From Stenotrophomonas maltophilia (lineage in GTDB: Bacteria; Pseudomonadota; Gammaproteobacteria; Xanthomonadales; Xanthomonadaceae), in assembly GCA_002435595.1 (NCBI GenBank), contig DJBL01000060.1:12656-24045 (forward strand): 11,390 nt of DNA, given 5' to 3'. The notes beneath the pieces were generated by a model. It was not told the DNA's origin. It made no database searches and saw nothing but the letters and a program-made list of their open reading frames with translations. The translations under genes were made by a program, and so were the position numbers. This document shows positions 6,319 to 11,390 of this stretch, one piece after another. The first letter of the stretch is position 1, and the number at the start of each line of letters is the position of its first letter.

Positions 6319-7791
6319 TCAGAACACCGACGCGTAGCGGTCCAGTTCGATCTGGATGGACTTGGTGCGGGTGTAGGCACGCAACGTGGCCAGGCCGTTC
6401 TCGCGGCCCACGCCGGAGTGCTTGTAGCCGCCCACCGGCATCTGCGCCGGCGATTCGCCCCAGCAGTTGACCCAGCAGATGCCGGCCTCCAGCTGGTGGA
6501 TCAGGCGATGCGCGCGGCTCAGGTCGGCGCTGACCACGCCGGCGGCCAGGCCGTACTCGGTATCGTTGGCGCGGCGCACGGCCTCGTCTTCATCCTCGTA
6601 GGCGAGCAGGCTCATCACCGGCCCGAAGATTTCCTCGCGCACGATGCGCATGTCGTCGCGGCAGTCGCTGAAGATGGTCGGTGCCACGTAGCAGCCCTTG
6701 CCCAGCGCACCCTCGGTGAGGCGCTCGCCGCCGCAGACCAGGCGCGCGCCCTCGGCCTTGCCGCTGGCGATGTACTCGAGCACGCGTTGCATGTGCGCGG
6801 CGCTGACCAGTGGGCCGAAGGTGGTGTCCCTGGCCAGCGGATCGCCGATGCGGATGCGCTTGACCCGTTCCAGCAGTTTGGCCTCGAACGCGGCCAGCTT
6901 GGCGCGCGGAACAAACACCCGGGTGCCGTTGGTGCAGACCTGGCCGGCGCTGTAGAAGTTGGCCATCATCGCCACGTCGGCGGCCAGGTCCAGGTCGGCG
7001 TCGTCGCAGATGATCAGCGGCGACTTGCCGCCCAGCTCCATGGTGACCTCCTTGAGCGTGGAGCTGGAGGCGCTGGCCATCACCTTGCGGCCGGTGGCGG
7101 TGCCACCGGTGAAGGAGATCTTTTCGATCCGCGGGTGCTCGGTGAGTGCCGAGCCGACGCCGGCGCCGTCGCCGGGCAGTACGTTGAACACGCCATCGGG
7201 CAGGCCCGCTTCGGTGAAGATTTCCGCCAGCTTCAACGCGGTCAGCGGGGTCACTTCGCTGGGCTTGAAGATCATCGCATTGCCGGCGGCCAGCGCCGGG
7301 GCGGCCTTCCACAGCGCGATCTGGATCGGGTAGTTCCATGCGCCGATCGCGCCGACCACGCCCAGCGGTTCCTGGCGGGTGTAGAAGAAGCTGCTCTCGC
7401 GCAGCGGCACCTGGCTGCCTTCCAGCCCATGCATGACACCGGCGTAGTATTCCAGCACGTCCGCACCGGTGACCACGTCCACGCTGAGCGTTTCGCTCAG
7501 GGCCTTGCCGGTGTTGCGCGATTCCAGCTCGGCCAGCGCATCGTTGCGCTCGCGCAGCAGTTCCACCGCGCGCAGCAGGATGCGCGAGCGTTCGACCGTG
7601 GTCAGCGCGGCCCACGCTTTCTGGCCGGCCTGGGCGCTCTCCACCGCCGCGTCGAGATCGTCGCTGTTGGCGCTGTGGACATTGGCGAGCAGCTCGCCGT
7701 TGGCCGGGTTGATGACCTCGAAGGTCTTGCCGCCCCGGGAGGGGACGTAGCGGCCGCCGATGTACAGCAGCTGGTCGGGGAAGATGGGCAT
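6319..7791 (-). CDS. betB: Betaine aldehyde dehydrogenase
   Basis: This cytoplasmic NAD(P)-dependent aldehyde dehydrogenase converts betaine aldehyde to glycine betaine, the second step of the pathway. It has 490 residues, the standard length. Asn153 lies in GAWNYP, the nucleotide-binding ISFTGGTATG is at 225-234, the general base Glu252 lies in MELGGKSP and the catalytic Cys286 lies in GQVCTNGT. The Glu252/Cys286 numbering equals that of the well-studied Pseudomonas aeruginosa BetB. The late conserved EEIFGPV motif is also present. The ATG follows AAAGGAG (7800-7806) by eight bases. It sits 33 bases after betT and 25 before betA in one probable transcript. No key residue is missing. Confidence 0.96.
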   Translation of the reverse strand: MPIFPDQLLYIGGRYVPSRGGKTFEVINPANGELLANVHSANSDDLDAAVESAQAGQKAWAALTTVERSRILLRAVELLRERNDALAELESRNTGKALSETLSVDVVTGADVLEYYAGVMHGLEGSQVPLRESSFFYTRQEPLGVVGAIGAWNYPIQIALWKAAPALAAGNAMIFKPSEVTPLTALKLAEIFTEAGLPDGVFNVLPGDGAGVGSALTEHPRIEKISFTGGTATGRKVMASASSSTLKEVTMELGGKSPLIICDDADLDLAADVAMMANFYSAGQVCTNGTRVFVPRAKLAAFEAKLLERVKRIRIGDPLARDTTFGPLVSAAHMQRVLEYIASGKAEGARLVCGGERLTEGALGKGCYVAPTIFSDCRDDMRIVREEIFGPVMSLLAYEDEDEAVRRANDTEYGLAAGVVSADLSRAHRLIHQLEAGICWVNCWGESPAQMPVGGYKHSGVGRENGLATLRAYTRTKSIQIELDRYASVF

Positions 7792-7824
7792 GGCGATGAC
7801 TCCTTTGCAGCGGGGGACCAGGGC

Positions 7825-9804
7825 TCAGCGGGTCAGATGCAGGAACTGCAGGTGGCGCTCGTACTGGTCGATGATGTCGTTGATGATCTGCTGGCGGCTG
7901 TAGCCGAACAGCTCGTAGTCCTGTCCACCTTCGTAGAGGTGCACTTCGGCGCGGTAGTAGCGCAGGTTGCGGAAGCGCTGCGCGGCGAACGAAGGGGTGA
8001 GGTAGCCGCGCATGATCACCTGATAGGTGAACACCTGCTGCTCGCCATGGTCCACGGTCAGTTCCATCTGGCCGGGCTCGAACTTCGTCTGTACGTCCAG
8101 GCCCTGTTCGCCCAGCTGCGCGGCCACCGCTTCGATGGCCGGCTTCACGTCGGTGTCCATGAACCGGTACACCTCGTCGCGCACCGGGAAGTGCACGGCC
8201 TGGGTGATGCGCTGGCGCCAGCCACGCTGGTGCCGCGACTGCCCGATCAGCGGGATCGGCGAATACTGCGAGGCCTTCTTGCGTTGTGATTCCTCGCCCA
8301 GGGCGCGGGTCAGGCCCCAGATCATCAGCAGCAGCACCACCGAGAACGGCAGCGAGGCCAGCACCACCGCCGACTTGAGCGCATCCATGCTGCCGGCCAG
8401 CAACAGCCCGGCGGTGACCAGGCCGGTCATCACGCCCCAGAACACGCGCAGCCAGCGCGGGCCATCGTCTTCGGGGGCGCCGCCATGCGAGGACAGGGTG
8501 GACAGCACCACCGTGCCGGAGTCGGCCGAGGTGACGAAGAACACGAAGCTGACGATCACCGTGACCGCGATCACCGCCCGGCTCCACGGATAGCTCTCCA
8601 GCAGGGCGTAGAGCACGGTCGGCGGGTTATCCACCGCCATCTGCGCCAGGTGCGCATGGCCGTGGTGCAGGATCTGGTCCAGCGCGCTGTTGCCGAAGAT
8701 CGACAGCCACGCCAGGGTGAACCCCAACGGGATCAGCAACACCCCCAGCACGAATTCGCGGATGGTGCGGCCGCGTGAGATGCGCGCGATGAACAGGCCC
8801 ACGAACGGGGCCCAGCCGATCCACCAGGCCCAGTAGAACACCGTCCAGTTGCCCAGCCAGTCCGGGCGGCCGCCGTAGGCGTACACGTCGAAACTCTTGC
8901 CGACCACGTTGCCCAGGTAGTCGCCCATGTTCTGCATGAGCGCATTGAGCAGGTACTGGGTAGGGCCGGCGAACAGCATGAACAGCAGCAGCCCGATCGC
9001 CAGCAGCATGTTGATGTTGGACATCCAGCGCACGCCCTTTTCCACGCCGGAGACGGCCACGGTGATGGCTGCGCCCATCATCAGTACGATCAGCCCCACC
9101 TGCACCCAGGCCGCATGCGGGACGGGGAACAAGGTGTTCAGGCCGGCGTTGAGATGGAGCACGCCAAAGCCCATGTCCGCGCCGAGGCCGAACACGGTGG
9201 CCACGATGCCCAGCGCATCCACGGTGTAGCCGATGGGCCCGTTGATGCGCTTGCCGATCAGCGGGTACAGCGCCGAGCGCAGCGCCAGCGGCAGGTTGTG
9301 CCGGTAGGCGAAGTAGGCCAGCGCCATCGCGGCCAGCGCGAACACGCCCCAGCCGTGCAGGCCCCAGTGCAGGAACAGCAGCTGCATCGCCTGGCGTGCG
9401 CTGGCCTCGCCTTCGCCCACGCCGCCCTGTGGCGGCAGCAGGTAATGGGTGAGCGGTTCGGACACGCAGAAGAAGAACAGGGTGATGCTGATGCCGGCGG
9501 CGAACAGCATCCCGGCCCAGGACAGATAGCTGAACTCCGGCTCGTCGTGGTCCGCGCCCAGTTTGACGTTGCCATAGCCGGACAACGCCACGCCCACCAC
9601 GAACACCAGGTAGACGGTCATCGCCAGCAGGTAGTACCAGCCGACGTTGCGCGAGGCCCAGGTCTGCGCGTCCAGCAGCAGGCTGCCGGACTGGATGGGA
9701 AACGCGGCGACCAGAATGGCAAATGCCGCCACGATCGTGGCGGCAAGCAGGAAGACCGGTCGAAGCGTGCGTACCTCGTAGGGAGGTGACTCCACAGCGC
9801 TCAT
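7825..9804 (-). CDS. betT: BCCT-family choline transporter
   Basis: This 12-helix inner-membrane carrier takes up choline for the enzymes encoded next to it. The ATG at 9802-9804 gives 659 residues; an ATG at 9847-9849 would add 15, but conserved sequence starts only after the inner one. BCCT hallmarks are the Trp-rich segment NWTVFYWAWWIGWAPFVG (319-336) followed by FIARISRGRTIREFVLG, and ITSADSG-like TSADSG near 425-430. About 165 residues after the last helix form a cytoplasmic domain ending in QIINDIIDQYERHLQFLHL, as in E. coli BetT, where the tail is linked to osmotic activation. The glycine-rich segment in helix 3 reads AAGISITLFFF (102-112), with Ser106 where many BCCT carriers have Gly. 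It heads the operon. No betI precedes it. Confidence 0.94.
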   Translation of the reverse strand: MSAVESPPYEVRTLRPVFLLAATIVAAFAILVAAFPIQSGSLLLDAQTWASRNVGWYYLLAMTVYLVFVVGVALSGYGNVKLGADHDEPEFSYLSWAGMLFAAGISITLFFFCVSEPLTHYLLPPQGGVGEGEASARQAMQLLFLHWGLHGWGVFALAAMALAYFAYRHNLPLALRSALYPLIGKRINGPIGYTVDALGIVATVFGLGADMGFGVLHLNAGLNTLFPVPHAAWVQVGLIVLMMGAAITVAVSGVEKGVRWMSNINMLLAIGLLLFMLFAGPTQYLLNALMQNMGDYLGNVVGKSFDVYAYGGRPDWLGNWTVFYWAWWIGWAPFVGLFIARISRGRTIREFVLGVLLIPLGFTLAWLSIFGNSALDQILHHGHAHLAQMAVDNPPTVLYALLESYPWSRAVIAVTVIVSFVFFVTSADSGTVVLSTLSSHGGAPEDDGPRWLRVFWGVMTGLVTAGLLLAGSMDALKSAVVLASLPFSVVLLLMIWGLTRALGEESQRKKASQYSPIPLIGQSRHQRGWRQRITQAVHFPVRDEVYRFMDTDVKPAIEAVAAQLGEQGLDVQTKFEPGQMELTVDHGEQQVFTYQVIMRGYLTPSFAAQRFRNLRYYRAEVHLYEGGQDYELFGYSRQQIINDIIDQYERHLQFLHLTR

Positions 9805-9823
9805 GGAATGGGAATGCTCTCGA

Positions 9824-9837
9824 TGCCGAATACGGCA
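9824..9837. promoter_or_regulatory. Inverted repeat just upstream of betT
   Basis: TGCCGAATACGGCA is a 5-bp-arm inverted repeat (TGCCG/CGGCA, four-base centre) 19 bases before the preferred betT start. It could be a repressor operator or a small 5' leader hairpin. It does not resemble the AT-rich BetI operator of E. coli, and if translation began at 9849 it would be coding. I see no convincing -35/-10 pair in the 141-base gap 9805-9945. Confidence 0.35.
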
Positions 9838-9914
9838 GACCCGGAGCATTAGCGCATACCGGCTGTGGACGGCCTGTTTACGAGGCCGGCAGACGGTGCG
9901 CGGTGGGTCGTGCA

Positions 9915-9931
9915 GCGGGGCAGTGCCCCGC
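9915..9931. terminator. Hairpin after the endonuclease-family gene
   Basis: GCGGGGC (9915-9921) pairs perfectly with GCCCCGC (9925-9931) around the loop AGT. It lies 14 bases beyond the stop codon of the minus-strand endonuclease-family gene, so it probably ends the dsbA-endonuclease transcript ahead of betT. There is no T run. Confidence 0.5.
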
Positions 9932-9945
9932 CTTGCGTGGACGTG

Positions 9946-10713
9946 TCAGCGCAGCGCGTGGCTGGGCACGTCGATCTCCATGGCCAGGGCCAGGTGGTCG
10001 GAAAACGCGGCCGGGACCGCCTCGGCGCTGCGTTGCTGCAGGCCGGTGCTGAGCAGGATGTGGTCGATCGCCCGGTCCGGGCGCCAGCTCGGGAAGGTCG
10101 GCACCGCGCAGCCCGGCGGTTGCAGGTTGGTCTTCTGGTACAGCGCCTGCATTTCCGGGCGGTCGGCCAGGCAGTTGAAATCGCCCATCAGCACCGCGTT
10201 GGGGTGGTCGGTGAGCAGGTCGGCGATGAAGGCCAGCTGCGACATCCGCGAGTTGGTTCCCAACGACAGGTGCGCCACCGCGACGGCCAGGCCCTGCGCG
10301 CCCTCGCCGAACTTGGCCAGCAGCACGCCACGCCCGCCGATGCGGCCGGGCAGGGCGTGGTCCTGCACTTCCACCGGCTCCAGCCGGCTGAGCAGACCGT
10401 TGGCACTGGAGGCCACCCCGCCCATCCGGCGGTTGGGCTGGTGGCTCCAGTAATTGAAGCCGGCGCGCTCGGCCAGATAGTGGGTCTGGTTGGTGAAGCC
10501 CGAGCGCAGGCTGCCCGGATCGGCTTCCTGCAGCCCGACGATGTCGTGGCCGCGGGCAAGCTGGGCGATGGCGTCCAGGCTGGTGCGCTTGCGCCCGGCC
10601 GGCAGCGCATGCGACCAGCTGCGGGTCACATAGTCGCTGTAGCGGCGGGTACTGCTGCCGGCCTGGATGTTGGCCGTCAGCAGGCGCAGGGTCCGCGTGG
10701 TGGGGGAATTCAC
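9946..10713 (-). CDS. Endonuclease/exonuclease/phosphatase-family hydrolase
   Basis: This 255-residue metal-dependent phosphodiesterase-fold protein keeps all the family's active-site motifs: Asn15 in TANIQAG, Glu63 in LQEAD, His148 in VAHLSL, Asp178 and Asn180 in GDFN, Asp217-His218 in RAIDHIL and the terminal Asp239-His240 in FSDH. The family covers DNA repair nucleases, nucleases and lipid or sugar phosphatases, and the substrate here cannot be told. I see no signal peptide, so it is probably cytoplasmic. The start is GTG (10711-10713) without a clear ribosome-binding site. It begins 23 bases after the dsbA stop, which suggests co-transcription and perhaps translational coupling. A hairpin follows the stop. 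The only in-frame codon upstream that might serve as a start is a poor CTG, so GTG is kept. Confidence 0.87.
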   Translation of the reverse strand: MNSPTTRTLRLLTANIQAGSSTRRYSDYVTRSWSHALPAGRKRTSLDAIAQLARGHDIVGLQEADPGSLRSGFTNQTHYLAERAGFNYWSHQPNRRMGGVASSANGLLSRLEPVEVQDHALPGRIGGRGVLLAKFGEGAQGLAVAVAHLSLGTNSRMSQLAFIADLLTDHPNAVLMGDFNCLADRPEMQALYQKTNLQPPGCAVPTFPSWRPDRAIDHILLSTGLQQRSAEAVPAAFSDHLALAMEIDVPSHALR

Positions 10714-10736
10714 GACGGTTGCCAGTTCACGCTCGA

Positions 10737-11390
10737 TCAGTTGCCCTTGGCGGCGCGTTCGCGGGCGATCAGGTGATCGGCGATGCGCAGCATGTCCGGG
10801 AAGCTCTTGCCCTTGACCAGGTACTTGCCGTTGACGATCACCGAGGGGGTGCCGGTGATCTGGCTGCGCTGGGCGAAATTCTTGGCCGCGTTGGTCTTGG
10901 CGCCCACCGCGAAGCTGCTCATGGTGCTGGCGAACTGCTTGGCATCGGCGCCGTGCTTGGCATAGAAGGCGGCGATCTCCTCGACCGAATCACGGCCGCG
11001 CTCGCCCTTCAGGGTCTGGTCGGCGTGGATGGCCGCGTACATCGCTTCGTGGGTCTTTTCCTGCAGGCCCAGGCTCTGCGCGGCGTAGAAGGCGCGCGCG
11101 TAGTTGTCCCAGGTGCCGCCAAACATCGCCGGTACATAGACAAAGCTCACGTCGCTGGGCAGACCGGCCTTCCACGGCCCGATCAGCGGCTGGAACGCGG
11201 CGCAGGCCGGGCACACGTAACCGAAGATCTCGGCCACTTCGATCTTGCCGGCCGCCGGCTGGAACGGCTGGCCGTTTTCGATCAGCACATAGTCGGTGCC
11301 TGCCACCGGCTCCGGGCCGGTCGGGCGCGAGGACGCCGGTGCCGGTGCGGGGGTGGTGGCCTCGGCGGCCGCCGTTTCAGAGATCGGAAG
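10737..11390 (-). CDS. dsbA: DsbA-like thiol:disulfide oxidoreductase, N-terminus missing
   Basis: This periplasmic thioredoxin-fold oxidase introduces disulfide bonds into exported proteins. It is open to the window edge, and the signal peptide and start codon lie outside. The visible part begins with an Ala/Pro-rich linker (ETAAAEATTPAPAPASSRP), then the thioredoxin domain with active site V-C-P-A-C (codons near 11200-11215), a helical insertion, and the cis-proline loop T-G-T-P-S-V near 10850. The Ala/Pro linker suggests a membrane-anchored or lipoprotein-like N-terminus, but that cannot be checked here. The CPAC motif differs from the CPHC of classical DsbA. The gene precedes the endonuclease-family gene on the same strand by 23 bases. 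True coding sequence probably ends at 11380, because the last ten bases look like adapter. Confidence 0.85.
   Translation of the reverse strand, partial: LPISETAAAEATTPAPAPASSRPTGPEPVAGTDYVLIENGQPFQPAAGKIEVAEIFGYVCPACAAFQPLIGPWKAGLPSDVSFVYVPAMFGGTWDNYARAFYAAQSLGLQEKTHEAMYAAIHADQTLKGERGRDSVEEIAAFYAKHGADAKQFASTMSSFAVGAKTNAAKNFAQRSQITGTPSVIVNGKYLVKGKSFPDMLRIADHLIARERAAKGN
11381..11390 (+). other. Probable sequencing-adapter remnant
   Basis: AGATCGGAAG is exactly the first ten bases of the common Illumina TruSeq adapter and ends flush with the window. On the opposite strand it reads CTTCCGATCT, the end of the matching primer. A chance match at exactly this place is very unlikely. It is therefore probably not genomic, and the last four codons of the dsbA frame (read as L-P-I-S) should not be trusted. 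Confidence 0.85.

Noticed and set aside
4593..8289. Two plus-strand open frames of more than 620 codons opposite betA, betB and betT
   Set aside because: They contain no recognisable domain, lie fully antisense to three well-conserved genes, and show the Ala/His/Val/Gln-rich composition of shadow frames.
6590..8587. 665-codon minus-strand frame spanning betB and betT
   Set aside because: It overlaps both genes in another frame and crosses their boundary. No motif is present, whereas the betB and betT frames are intact with catalytic residues.
9805..9945. BetI operator or sigma-54 promoter upstream of betT
   Set aside because: No AT-rich BetI-like palindrome and no TGGCAC-N5-TTGC match could be found on the minus strand. 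Only the short TGCCG/CGGCA dyad is visible.

Overview
The window looks like chromosomal DNA of a Stenotrophomonas-type gammaproteobacterium (Xanthomonadaceae). GC content is high, about 70% in the stretches I counted. The left edge carries a GTAG-headed stem-loop repeat of the SMAG type known from Stenotrophomonas maltophilia. The genes are ordinary housekeeping and accessory metabolism genes. I found no phage, transposase, CRISPR array, toxin-antitoxin pair, rRNA or tRNA.

Layout, left to right. (1) 1-110: the end of a tandem stem-loop repeat array, then a strong bidirectional terminator-like hairpin. (2) 137-2311, minus strand: a TonB-dependent ferric-siderophore receptor closely resembling FhuE. 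A convincing Fur box sits inside its probable promoter at 2446-2474. (3) 2614-3093, plus strand: a small VOC/PhnB-like protein. (4) 3147-4565: a divergent pair made of an Lrp/AsnC-family regulator (minus) and an RhtA-like threonine/homoserine exporter (plus), with an 18-base dyad between them. (5) A 12-bp-stem bidirectional terminator at 4577-4603. (6) 4623-9804, minus strand: a compact betT-betB-betA operon that imports choline and oxidises it to glycine betaine. No betI repressor gene is next to it. (7) 9946-11390, minus strand: an endonuclease/exonuclease/phosphatase-family protein downstream of a DsbA-like periplasmic oxidoreductase, which is cut by the window edge.

The bet genes form one pathway: BetT brings in choline, BetA makes betaine aldehyde, and BetB makes glycine betaine, an osmoprotectant. 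The FhuE-like receptor takes up iron from hydroxamate siderophores made by other organisms. The AsnC-type regulator probably controls the neighbouring amino-acid exporter.

The last ten bases (11381-11390) are identical to the start of the common Illumina TruSeq adapter, so the right end is probably a contig end with untrimmed adapter. The left end lies in repeats, a usual place for an assembly to break. The window may therefore be a whole contig. I do not see a new biological system. The points most worth following up are the missing betI, the low-GC block inside the receptor gene, the CPAC active site of the DsbA protein, and the adapter artefact.
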